DNA from: Actinomucor elegans
Lineage: Eukaryota; Mucoromycota; Mucoromycetes; Mucorales; Mucoraceae
NCBI GenBank assembly: GCA_026027325.1
Contig: JAMSLZ010000001.1
Coordinates: 2,418,001 to 2,482,000 of the forward strand
Direction of reading: 5' to 3'
Length of the DNA stretch: 64,000 bases
Shown here: piece after piece, positions 32,954 through 43,684 of the stretch
Position numbering within the stretch: position 1 is the first letter of the stretch
How the letters are laid out: each line of letters begins with the position of its first letter
Translations under genes and position numbers: made by a program
Notes under the pieces: generated by a model
What the model was told of the DNA's origin: nothing
The model's database searches: none
The model's input: the letters and a program-made list of their open reading frames with translations, nothing else

Positions 32954-34684
32954 ATGTACGAAGACGATGAGGAAGAATTAGAACTTCTACGTCAGTACGA
33001 AGACCGAGAGCTTAATGAGGACGAAGAAGGTTATTCTAGGTATAAAAGGCATGTTTATCTCTATCGAAACAGTTGAGACTGAGTTTTATACTGTAGCGAT
33101 GATATCGACAGCGATCTGGAAGATAAGATTATGAGTATGGTCCAGTACGGATCTGGTCTTATAAAAAAGAAAGCCACAGCACCAGCAACACCTGTGCCGG
33201 AAGCACGTGCAACCTCTCCAGCACCTTCAGTTGCGATAAGCGAACCAATGCACAAACCTAAAGTTATTTATGCACCTTTGGATACAAAAGAGAAGCAGAA
33301 AACGACATTTTCCGCTGCTACTGAACTTCAACTTCAAAACAGCAACGATTCTAGCAGTGAAGAAGGTATCCTTCATAGTAGCGATGAAGAAGAGGAAGAT
33401 AAGAGTGGCGATGAAGAAGAGGAAGATAAAAGTGGCGATGAGGAATATAGTACCCCACAAGAGGATTTGGAGGTTCAAGATGAACCAAAGGATATCATCG
33501 CAGCTGAACCTCAAGTAACACGTTATATTAATCTAGAAGATGACGGTAAACAGTATATGGATGATGATGTTTCAGAGGAAGAAGCGGAATTAGGCTTAAA
33601 ACTTCAAGAACTGATTGAGGAACAGGTAACAAGAGACAATATGCAAGCTTGATAGAAAAAACTAACCATTGGCTGTTAGATCTATAACCGCCAGAGTAAA
33701 AAACGATTTAATGTATCTCAGCCTATTCGAGTTTGTTATAGCTGTCATCAACCAGGCCACGAACGTAAAGATTGTAATCTGTGTATGGATTGTGGTGGGC
33801 CTAAACACCGTGATTCGCGCTGTGTAGGTGCTCGCTATTGTGTTCGTTGTAAGCTTCGAGGACACAACGCTGCTGATTGTGAGAACGATCGTTCATTCAG
33901 GAATTGCTTACTATGCAACCGTGACTATCATTGCGAAGATGTATGTCCAAGCTTACTGCACAAATATGTCAACGAAGTCCCTGTAAGGACAGTACCTCAG
34001 GCATGGTGCTATCAATGTACTGCCAAAGGCCATTATGGCGACGAATGTCCTAGACTCCCTCAGTATTTGGAAACGCTTCCCTCAGTATTTTCAAAGGAAA
34101 GTCTGTCTTATGGCAGTCGATTTGATCTTAAAAAACCCAAGAAATATCAAAAACCTAATAACCATCACCAGCGATGGCCTGATTCCAGTAGAGATAATAA
34201 CCCACGAAAGGGCCACGATAGTGATCGAGATTATAACAATGGTCCAAACAAAAAACGGACAAGATATGAAGATAATAACCAAAAGTTCAGACATGAGAAC
34301 ACTAGTAGGAATCAAAAGAACAATAATAACGGTGGTGGTAGTAAACAGTTGGATGTGTTCTTTCAAAACGGTAAAGGAAACAATAGTAGAGGTCCACCTT
34401 ATAATACATCAAAATCCGGTAATAGCAATTGGAAAGCAATGAATAACAATACTTTACCCCAGCCTACTCGGACTGGTACTGTCAATGTCAATGCACCTAA
34501 TAGACGTCACCACCAACAGCAACAGCAGCGACAAACATATGAGCCAAACTTTCCTCGAAGCAATCTTCCAAAACCTACAGCTAGTGGTGTGATAGACCTG
34601 ACTGGTAATAGTAATGGTAGTAACAGCTGGGAAGAGCCAAGAAGAGCGCCAAAATATCATGGAGGCTATAACCGTCGAAGATAA
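32954..34684 (+). CDS. Zinc-knuckle RNA-binding protein Air1/Air2 (TRAMP complex)
   Basis: Exons 32954-33039, 33097-33625 and 33680-34684 give 539 aa. The first 200 residues are acidic and low-complexity, with a tandem EEEDKSGDEE repeat. Five CCHC knuckles follow (about residues 215-325): CYSCHQPGHERKDC, CMDCGGPKHRDSRC, CVRCKLRGHNAADC, a CLLCNRDYHCEDVC type, and CYQCTAKGHYGDEC. The number and spacing match Air1/Air2. The C-terminal 200 residues are Asn/Arg/Gly-rich and disordered. Air proteins join Trf4/5 and Mtr4 to mark nuclear RNAs for exosome decay. The LINE ends only about 160 bases upstream of this ATG, so its promoter region now borders the LINE 5' end. Confidence 0.9.
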
Positions 34685-34768
34685 TACTTGTATATATTAT
34701 TATATCTTAGATATATACATACAATGATAACAAAGAGCGTTTATTTACTATGTATATACAGATGTTTA

Positions 34769-36748
34769 TTACTGTCCATCCAACAATATACTTGTTGAAT
34801 GTGTAGGAATGTTATAAATAATATATTCAACTTCCTTCTTTAACTCATCGCAGTATCTGTTTAATGGCAAATCATTATCGTCATATCCAACTAGTAATGT
34901 AACATGAGTGAGATTCAATCAACAATGCTTTATAATAGCCACACTTACATGGGTTTTCAATTTCGGCTCCAATGGCTTCAATACCGAACAATGTGAAAGA
35001 AACAATGGCTACAATAGGAGCAACAAGCCAGCCTACTGTATCGACCAACGCAAAAGGCAAAAAGAAGATGTAGAGAACCACAGCTTGTTTTCTATAGAGA
35101 AACTGTTAGTAAATAAGAAATGGTCTCCATTAATATACTTTACAAATGAATATTGTAAGCCTTTGGAATAGGAGTATGCACAATCCTCTCAAAAGCTGTA
35201 AGCGAGTTGACTAGAATATCAATGGAACTGATAGTAACAGATACCAACGTGGATTCAATCTTATTCGCAGCTTTAGCCTGATTAATAAACAGTGCTACAC
35301 GAAACAGAATCTCTAAAGGCAAAGACAGATCGGAATCACCTTGGTAAGGCAAATCTTCCTCACTAGTAAACTCAGAATGGTCCAAATGTCTTTTGATCGT
35401 CTTGGGACGCTGTCTATGGAAACGGTTCTTAAAACGATGCAAGTTTTCGTCAGTTGTAGTACGGCGATTGTTGTTGGGACGCGAGCCAGACTCTTCTTCC
35501 TCATCCAAATATCCAGGCGTAGGAGAATCGGGCACAGCAGCAGAAGGTGGGACGTTGGCTGTTTCATCCAACAAGTGAGGCTGAGACTGGTTCTGTTCTT
35601 CTTCTTCTGACAAGGTACGTTCTAGGTTGGCGCCCGTCAGGTCGCCTTTGATTTGAGCAGTGGAAGCTTGAGCAAATTCAGAATTGGGGAAGCGCTCTTG
35701 GATCAAGGAACGACGGACATTTGAAATATGGGTTGGATCATCAGATTCCATGTAACCAACGTGATCTCTAGGTTTAATCGAGTCTGTCAAGGATACTGTG
35801 ATACCAGGCGCGTTTTTTAAGATATGAAATGAACCATTGAAGAGTCCCTTCTTCGGTTGAGGTGAACCGTCGGCTGTACGGGTATTCACTACGCTATCAC
35901 TGAGTTTCAAATTCTTGACGTTTATAGCGGCGGTCATATTGGAACCGGAAGGTCCAGCTTTTTTGGATTTTTTAGCTACACTTGCGGGCTCCCATTTTGG
36001 AGGTAACAATACCTCTACTATAGAGATATTAGATTATGTACAATTACATCATTAAAAACGTACTTACAGTCGTAGTAATGAGTACCATATTCATGGCGAA
36101 GATGATGTTTGGTGGCGACAAAGAAGGCTAACAAAAGTTTGACACAGCGCATTTTTTCCAAGTGATCTTGCTCCGTTTCTTCAGGGATATTAATCCATAC
36201 TTGACGTGCAACATTGCGAATGGTGGCTGTAACAGTTTGAATCAGTTTTCTACCTTCCCAGTAACGGTCATAGGCAGTATTGACGCGAAAAGCAAGTAAT
36301 AAACCCAATGCTACTGATACAGTACCCACTAACAAGAGAATGAATAAGCTGTGTTACTGACGCGAAAATTTTTCTCGTTATACTTTACAGACAGAGACAG
36401 GAACACTGATTGACTTTTCAAATACAATATGTAATAAACAAACTAGACAAGAGATAGCTGTCATGGCAAATACACCCGGCAGCGTTGGTAGCAAGACCTA
36501 TGATTATTTCAAAAGCATCATTAGATCATCTTGTCAATAGTTTGTTGTGATTTATCCCTACAGATCCTTTCCATCGAAGCGTATCGGGCCAAACAAATTG
36601 GTTTTTGATATATATCGTAAAGCTACCCAACAGTGTAGGCTTTTCAAGGTAAGAATAGCCTTTTATTTGTTTATTAATGTGGTCGGTGCTTCAATTGAAC
36701 TATGGTAAACACTATACCTTCAACTGTATGAGACTGTAGAGCAGGCAT
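34769..36748 (-). CDS. Bestrophin-family (RFP-TM, UPF0187) anion channel
   Basis: Seven exons: 36748-36718, 36659-36562, 36497-36389, 36328-36068, 36017-35144, 35091-34949, 34890-34769, giving 545 aa. The tiny first exon (MPALQSHTVE) was found by frame and splice sites. Family blocks: YIKNQFVWPDTLRWKGS, LGLLLAFRVNTAYDRYWEGRK, the KRCVKLLLAF-type helix, PKAYNIHLKQAVVLYIFFLP, and TLFGIEAIGAEIENPFGYDDNDLPL near the C-terminus (the selectivity/gating end of the fold). A disordered, phosphorylatable loop of about 200 residues separates the two halves. It is likely an anion channel of an internal or plasma membrane. Its stop lies 84 bases from the convergent Air gene stop. Confidence 0.9.
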
Positions 36749-38335
36749 TTATATATACACGTTATATATGATCTCAATATATGAAAAGGGAAAGAAAAGA
36801 GGTAAGAAATTAAATGCAAGAAGGTTGGCTTTGTACACAGCACTAAAAAAGCGCGGCTATCGTACTACTATACTTTGCATCTACCTCTTGTTTAATTGAT
36901 TGGGCTTGAGACCCGAGTGTGTAACCTACTTTAAAGATGCGGCACTCTCGGTGACCTCTACTAAGCCTCTTTTAATTATGTACTTTGTGCTGTTTAGTTT
37001 AGTCATGATATATCTCTAAAATGATCAAAGAAGGAATGAAATAAAACACTCAAGTTACTATTATGGCTTTTTTTTATTACAGTATAACATAGCCGTATTC
37101 CGCACTTCGTATTACAAGTTTTTAGGATAGGATAAAAGGAACTAGGTTGACGCAGGCTTAAATGATGGCACCAAAGCTTATTTTTCATTTTCATTTACAT
37201 AACAAAACAAGTAATCTTTAGCCAGAGCATGAAGCCTTGGATGAACTGATAATCATCCTTGGTGATTAATCTGGCTCGATTTCTTTTTACCTGTTCTTTG
37301 AAAAAAGAACCGCTTACTAGTTATTAACTAACCATAAGAACGGCGGTAGCAGGTGTGAATTAAAGAAGAATATTTTGTTTTCACCTTTTGTTCGAGTTTT
37401 TATACTTTTTTTCCTATTTCCAACCCCTACAGAAAGATCAAAAATTTACACAGTCACTGACGAGAATGGAGGGGTATTACGAGCTGCCTATTGGGTTAGT
37501 AGCAAACGCGTAATTGAGATTTGCTCACTGCTAAAAGTGAGTGAAGGGCATCTGCATTGGCTGACAGGATAAACTAGTGTATGTTTGTGATTAATGATGA
37601 TACCACTTCAATACGGGATAGCAAATGACTGAGTTTTGTAGCAAGCTCTTAATCACTACAAAATCGACTCTAGATAAACGTTGAGCCAGTATACGGTTTT
37701 TTATATTCGGTAAATCGAGAGAATATCGCTCTCTCATCGCTATACGCCAATTTGCATAACTATGTGTTAATGCATTCAGGTACTACACGCTAATATAAAC
37801 TAAACATTCGATTCATCGATTTTATTGGTTGTTGGCAATTTAATTATGTGTCTTCTTCTATTACTATTACTACTACCATCATGGCCAGGATTTTTATTTT
37901 ATAATAAAATATTGGGAACAAAAGTTTCTCCGCGGATACTTTGATGTGACATTGTAGCAATGCAAAACATCTGGAAAGAAGTAGCTATATTAAAAAAGAT
38001 TAAACTACAAAACGATGTAAGACATTGATACACTTGTGTTTTTTTTATTAATATTAAAAATATTGTAAATTTTGACACATGCATTATAGAGCATGGAGTT
38101 TTAGAGTATCTGTTTAATGCCTGCTGCAAGAGCTATAACTGAGCTTGTCTGTTTTCTTTATAGGATTTCATGCTGATTAACAACACTGCGAGACACTGCT
38201 GCGGTGGGTCCAACTGAGAGCCAATAATTAGTCGGCGCACTGGTATGCCCGGTCAGTTAATATTTACAAAAACTATCTAACTGATGATACCAAGAAGCAC
38301 AGTATTTCTCTTTTATATATGGTTCCTTGGCAAAA
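36749..38335. other. Intergenic region between bestrophin and GNAT genes
   Basis: No supported gene. An ORF at 37375-37572 (65 aa, KIYTVTDENGGVLRAAYW) has coding-like composition but no start context or partner exons that I could find. Hairpin-forming GTTCTTTGAAAAAAGAAC lies near 37291. The rest is AT-rich. Confidence 0.5.
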
Positions 38336-39232
38336 ATGACAAGTGATAATAAATGCGATTTAATTATTAAACGATATCAAGATGTAAACACATTTTTATC
38401 CGAGACAGAAGAGTTTCTGAGGCAGCAGGAAATCAAGAATACCTTTGTTTTGACTATGGCCTACCAACAACAACAGCAGCAAGAAGAGCAGGATAATAAT
38501 TACTACTGCGGCGCTGTGTGGAATGCCAAGCAAGAACTTGTGTTTGCCATATTTGCATTAGATGGCGATTTCCTATATGCCTCCAGTTTGCTTGACAGCA
38601 AGCCAAGCGCTGCTATTGATTTCCTTCTCAACGACGTCATGTCCACGAGCATACGTATATGCGGTCTCCATGGTTATCAACCTGTACTCAATCACGTTCG
38701 AGATTTCCTTGAGTCGCAAATGATGGACCTCCGATTTGAAAAGAAGAATGCAGTCTGGAGTTTGGAATTGAAGGCATCTCAATTGATAGCCTCATTTGCT
38801 AAACCATCTTCTGCTGAATTGCGCGTAGCAGTCGAACAAGATCTCAATGTTACCTTGAGACCTTGGACAAAAGCTTTTGTAGAAGATTGTTTTGGTGATC
38901 AGAGCAGCGAGTCATCGATTGAAAGTATTTGTCAAAACATGATTGCATCGCAATCCTTGTATTTGCTCTGTGTGCAAGACAAGCCTGTGTCTATGGCATG
39001 GAAAGTTCGACCTTTGCATGATGGATGTTCTTTGGCCTATGTGTATACACCAGAACAGTTTCGCCATCAAGGCTATGCTGCTGCTTGTGTTTCGATGGTC
39101 TGTGAAGAAATCCTCAAGATAAATGATTATATCACACTATTTGTAGATCATGATCGAAATCCTCGAGATAATTTGTATACCCGTGTTGGATTTCATTTTT
39201 TTGGCGAAGCAGGCCGTCTAGTTCGACTTTAG
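38336..39232 (+). CDS. GNAT-family N-acetyltransferase-like protein
   Basis: A single exon of 298 aa from the ATG at 38336. The C-terminal part carries the GNAT acetyl-CoA site: strand LAYVYTPEQF, then RHQGYAAACVSMVCEEIL (motif A, Q/R-x-x-G-x-A form), then ITLFVDHDRNPRDNLYTRVGF, the usual N-x-x-A/Y-x-x-x-Y-x-x-x-GF motif B. The first 180 residues resemble the N-terminal half of two-lobed GNAT proteins and include a short polyglutamine run (QQQQQQEEQ). Acceptor substrate unknown. It is unusual here in lacking introns. Confidence 0.78.
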   Translation: MTSDNKCDLIIKRYQDVNTFLSETEEFLRQQEIKNTFVLTMAYQQQQQQEEQDNNYYCGAVWNAKQELVFAIFALDGDFLYASSLLDSKPSAAIDFLLNDVMSTSIRICGLHGYQPVLNHVRDFLESQMMDLRFEKKNAVWSLELKASQLIASFAKPSSAELRVAVEQDLNVTLRPWTKAFVEDCFGDQSSESSIESICQNMIASQSLYLLCVQDKPVSMAWKVRPLHDGCSLAYVYTPEQFRHQGYAAACVSMVCEEILKINDYITLFVDHDRNPRDNLYTRVGFHFFGEAGRLVRL

Positions 39233-39413
39233 GTTAAGGAAATCTTGGCCAGGTAACACCGAATCTAAATAAGTACATTGTTCTCTTGAAGAGAGTAGCA
39301 TAGATTTATTTCTGTTACATGGTAGTATGAATAAAGGGAACTTAGAAATGAGATTAAAGCTAGTTTACACCAAGGTCATGCACCACTTGACGTATACGGT
39401 ATAAGCAATTAAT

Positions 39414-39770
39414 ATGAAAAAAGAAAAGGTACGGTGGCTGTTAACAGAAAAGAAACATAAAAGAGTCATTGGTAGCATAATAGATAATATAACAGATGCG
39501 CTTGTGGACATGGATGCTACGGCGACAGAAGTTGCTTTGGAATCACGCAGATCGTCAAGTATGTTGAAGCTGTATGCTATTGGTGTATTATTGACCATCG
39601 TATTATCGTGTGAGCATACTAAACGATTGCTGATAAAGAGATCAACAAAAAATAACCTAGAACTACTGCTCTCCATTATTGCATATAGACCGAAAGAAAG
39701 AAGCTCTATTAGACAACAGAAAAAGAAGGTTTTATATAAGCTTTGTGGTTGGTTTCGTTTCTATAAATAA
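39414..39770 (+). CDS. Hypothetical small protein, uncertain
   Basis: An open frame of 118 aa with ATG at 39414. The N-terminus is basic, one hydrophobic stretch (LYAIGVLLTIVLSC) could span a membrane, and the C-terminus is basic. I recognise no family. An antisense ORF of 103 aa (39365-39676) competes, so coding strand is not certain. Confidence 0.28.
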   Translation: MKKEKVRWLLTEKKHKRVIGSIIDNITDALVDMDATATEVALESRRSSSMLKLYAIGVLLTIVLSCEHTKRLLIKRSTKNNLELLLSIIAYRPKERSSIRQQKKKVLYKLCGWFRFYK

Positions 39771-40924
39771 TAATAGAATTCAACAATGGATGAAGGAATT
39801 ATGTATTGCTGTGTAGTAGTGTTTTACAATAATCACTTAAACCTTGGTTACACTATGTAGACTACTGAAGTATGGTTAAATTACATTGAAGTGGATCAGA
39901 AAAAGTACTATATTTGAGCTACCAGCTCAAGATTATACACATTAAATCAATAAAAAGATTAGCACAATATCTATACCTCAGAGCGAATAGCATCAAATCA
40001 TCCCCAGTCGATAATAAATACCGTGAAATATCAAAGGGTATATTTATGTGTTTTTTATGGTATTGAGAGATGCTACTCTAAAATGCATCAATAAATATTG
40101 CCGTGTATGAGCAGTAAATGTGCTGAAAACTTGGTCTGTCAGTTCTTTGATATTACACGAATAAAATAGTAACTGATATCTATATCGCCATTCTGTAGCA
40201 GTAGTCCTACTAATAGGTTGATTACATGGAAGCTTCATCTCAGCCGCTGAATGTTCATCATCCAGAATAGGTGAATACCTGAAGTAAAGCTACTACATTA
40301 CTTTAAAAATACTAATATTATATATTTGTGTAACAAACCATTGCCTCGCAGCCAATAAGGACTAAGTAAAAATGGATTCTGCCTGTCAATGAAGTTTTAC
40401 GGTGCAGCCTACAGCTTAATGTGTATCATATATATTTACCTAGAAAAGATCTGACTTACCATTGAGTTGTGCAAAAAAAAAAAAAGAATACTAAATGCTA
40501 CTACAAAATACTTCAACCAGGTTTATACAAAATTGAATTGCACATTAAATCATATAAAGATCAACTTACGATCATTACATCCCAGGAACTCTCATTAGTG
40601 AGAAGCAAGTTTATAATACAAACTAGATTTATTTATTAATTATGTCAGTACATTATCAACACTTTCTAGAAAATATTGCGCGCGCCCTTGTTTGCATATA
40701 TTGAAAAGAATAAAAGTACTTTATGCATATTAGGGTATACTACCAGAGCTACGTATATATTACGCACACTGTTATTCTCTATTTATTTTCATTACAAAAA
40801 GAAAGCATCTTTCCTCGCAATTGATTTCTTGTGTATACAGGTACTCGTTGCCATAAAAGTTCTTCAGCAAAACCATCATCAAATTTACCCTAACGTGCTA
40901 CAGGTTAACAATACAAGTCTATAA
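39771..40924. other. Intergenic region before the SUMO protease gene
   Basis: AT-rich, no supported gene or repeat. Short ORFs at 40044-40238 and 40676-40924 lack family resemblance. Confidence 0.5.
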
Positions 40925-42789
40925 TTACTGTATTTTATTTACCTTGATAAATTTAATAATTCGGTTCCTTTTTTTGAGAAACACCTCTACAGATCGTAAG
41001 AGATATAACCCACAATCATACATGTTGGTTTGTTGTGGAATGGCTATAATATGAATGGTATGCATCAATAACTCTTTGTTTTTATCTTCCCACAGCTTTT
41101 TTCTTAGAAATTGTTTGACTAGAGTTGCTTCTTCCAATCTATGTTGGAATAGCGAATCCATGACTATAATGTAAGATCTACGGTAAGAAAAATGAGCTTC
41201 TAGGTGAAAAAAAAAATAAGATCTAGTTTTACTTTTTCGAACTACCAGGGCGTACAACTGCAATGAGATACCAATGGCTCCTTTGAAAACATATACTGTT
41301 AAATTTCATGAAACAAGATGATAGTCTGACCTTACTTTTGACAGACTGGAATGAGCCATAGCTTTTTGTTGAAGAGATCTGCATGCTTGAACCATTTCTT
41401 TGTCTTTTCATAGTAATCATTACCTTTTCTATTACGGTCCATTAGTTAAATTATAGATTTCCATCAATGTAAACTTACTTGTATTCTTCAAATAACCGAG
41501 TAAAAAAGAAGCTAGACGAGATAAATGTAGTTGATTCTGTATTGTATATTCTTTGGAACATCAGTACCGAAAAGTCAATAATAGTATCATTTAGCCATTG
41601 CTTCGGGTTCAAGTAATTCAGATCATTAGCATAAAGAGACACTTTATTCTCGAGCGTACATAAGCTATAATAAAGCATTTAGATCCTAATGATAGAATTA
41701 AACCAAGATGACTTACGGTTGGGCAGGATGCGTCCTACTAGACATTACTATTGCCTCTTCAGTATCAGAGTCTGAAATCTGAATAACATTCTCATTCTCA
41801 TCTTCGTCTGACGAAGAAATAACGATGATAGAATCAGGCTCTTTAGCTATTGGAGGCTGCTTTATTAGAGGGGATGGCCGTTCAACTGATGTAGACGGTG
41901 TTGACTTTGAAAACGCTCCCTTAAACATGGCTGCTAATCGAGAATGTGGTTGAGAAGAGTATATAGATGGTGTGTGTTGAGATAAAAACGGCAAAGAGCG
42001 AGGTGCAGGTTTCTCGGGTTTTGTTGATGGAGGTGGAAGTGATTTAACGGTTGGTGAAAGAGGCTTGGATTTCACAGATGATTGATGTGGAGGCAATGCT
42101 GAGATATCCATATCTAACTCTGTCTGAGGTTCTGATGAGCAAGTGTGAAAAGACGCATCATCAGACGAATCTTCTGTGTTCAAAGTACTGTTTGGTATTG
42201 TAGTAATCGAATCAAGGATAGTGCTAGTCTTTGGAGCTTTGTGGTTTGGAGTTTTGCTTAGTATTTCGGTGCCCTTGGCCTTGAGTTGATTGTCTTTCTT
42301 TTGAAACGACTGAGAGTTGACATTCTTTTTAATTGAAGGCGGTAGTAAGTTAGTGCTATTCCTCTGAGATAGTTCTGAGATGGTGTTTTTCTTTCGCGGC
42401 GGTTGCGAGGTAGTATCTTTCTTTTGAGGTAGTTGCGAAGCAGTTTTTATCTCTTGAGAAGACTGCATGCTGCTCTTTTTCATTCGCTTTTGGGGTCTTT
42501 CCTCAAAGCCAGTTCCCAAAGTTTCTCGTTTTTTAGCTTTATTGCAAAGCAATGCGCGTCTCTTTCGCTTATTGCTGGTGCGTTTATTTGATTGATTCAT
42601 ATTTTGATTTCGATTCAAGTTTGCATTGGGGTTGGAATTCGGTTCTCTCTTAGAAATGGAATGGTCCTGTCCAAAAAAAAATCCAAGATCAATCCAAATG
42701 ATCGATCGATCTTGCACATGTTTCCAGATTAAATCAACTAAACCTACTTTTTTAGAGTCATTTTGACGTTTTCTTTTGAGATTATTCAT
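40925..42789 (-). CDS. Ulp2/SENP6-7-type SUMO protease (peptidase C48)
   Basis: Five exons: 42789-41717, 41664-41479, 41428-41336, 41280-41233, 41177-40925, giving about 550 aa. The catalytic domain starts at LNPKQWLNDTIIDF. The catalytic His is in KSHWYLIAVVRPG, the Asp in IIVMDSL, and the Gln and Cys in IPQQTNMYDCGLYLL. The PGSS insertion after the His strand is like Ulp2/SENP6-7 rather than Ulp1. The N-terminal 350 residues are basic and disordered and end with two SUMO-interacting motifs, DSIIVISSSDEDE and ENVIQISDSDTEE (about 318-345). It should trim SUMO chains in the nucleus. The start could instead be the in-frame ATG at 42870. An 81-nt in-frame stretch (42747-42667) may be an intron. 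The last few residues are uncertain. Confidence 0.88.
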
Positions 42790-43348
42790 TTTGAATGTGT
42801 TTAACTCTTTTCCATGCAAATATGAGAGAGAGAGACAGAGATCAAGTTTTTTTTTCTGACTTGGTTGCATGGAACTGAATAAAATTCTGCTGGCGTTTAA
42901 TTTTTGAACGCTTGAATTTAGACTAAAATGCAGTGATACCGCTCTATTGATATCTTCATGCAAAAAAAAAAGAAGTTGTGCCGTTGGTGCAATACTGATA
43001 TCCTGTTTCTGGAGATCTGATACCAGAGGCTTCTAACAATCTGATTACAAAAGAGATTTGTAAGGCTATATAAGCTCTGGTATAAAGTAAAGAGGGTTCT
43101 GCTGTATATTGATCATACTGTCTACTTTGAATTCAAAAACTGACACCCCCTCCCCCAAATTTTATTATTAAAACAAGTATAATAAATGTTATAACGTATT
43201 CTTTACTTTTTAGATAATTGGTTGTTGATTGGACAAAGTGTACTAATAGCGATTATAAGTTGCAACAGGCATGAAACCGCCATGAAACTGATAGACGTTA
43301 CTATAGGCAATCCAAGTTAAAAAAAACACTATCTTATTCATAATATGC
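42790..43348. other. Intergenic region upstream of the SUMO protease gene
   Basis: Holds the promoter side of the protease gene and a run of C (CCCCCTCCCCC, near 43145). No gene seen. Confidence 0.5.
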
Positions 43349-43552
43349 TTACTTTAAAATAATATTATTTACTTCTAAATTAGAACAAGCATTCAATTTG
43401 GCCTTGAATTTATTCTTGTTTGATTTGAGTCTCGTAGGTAGTCTTTGAAGTTGCTTTATGAAAGCATTCATCCTACCAGTTTGCTTTGAAGATGGTGATT
43501 TGAGCTTTTCTTTAGTGTAATCAGAGATCTCTGGAAAAACAGCAGCAGGCAT
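43349..43552 (-). CDS. Small hypothetical basic ORF
   Basis: A frame of 67 aa starting MPAAVFPEISDYTKEKLKSP, Lys-rich after that. It ends at a TAA that overlaps a possible donor (AAAGTAAG), so it might be a first exon. No family recognised. Confidence 0.25.
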   Translation of the reverse strand: MPAAVFPEISDYTKEKLKSPSSKQTGRMNAFIKQLQRLPTRLKSNKNKFKAKLNACSNLEVNNIILK

Positions 43553-43684
43553 TATTGTTATAGATAGAAAAGAAAGATGCAATTTTCTGGTTTTTTTTTA
43601 TTGTTTAATACTGTATCATGCGCGCATAGTACATATAGGAGCTTTATTACAGTAGTTTCAAACTAATAGTCCCTTACACTAATA

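Noticed and set aside
33390..33450. Tandem repeat in the Air1/2 gene as a mobile-element footprint
   Set aside because: It is an in-frame duplication of an acidic EEEDKSGDEE unit within coding sequence, as is usual in low-complexity regions.
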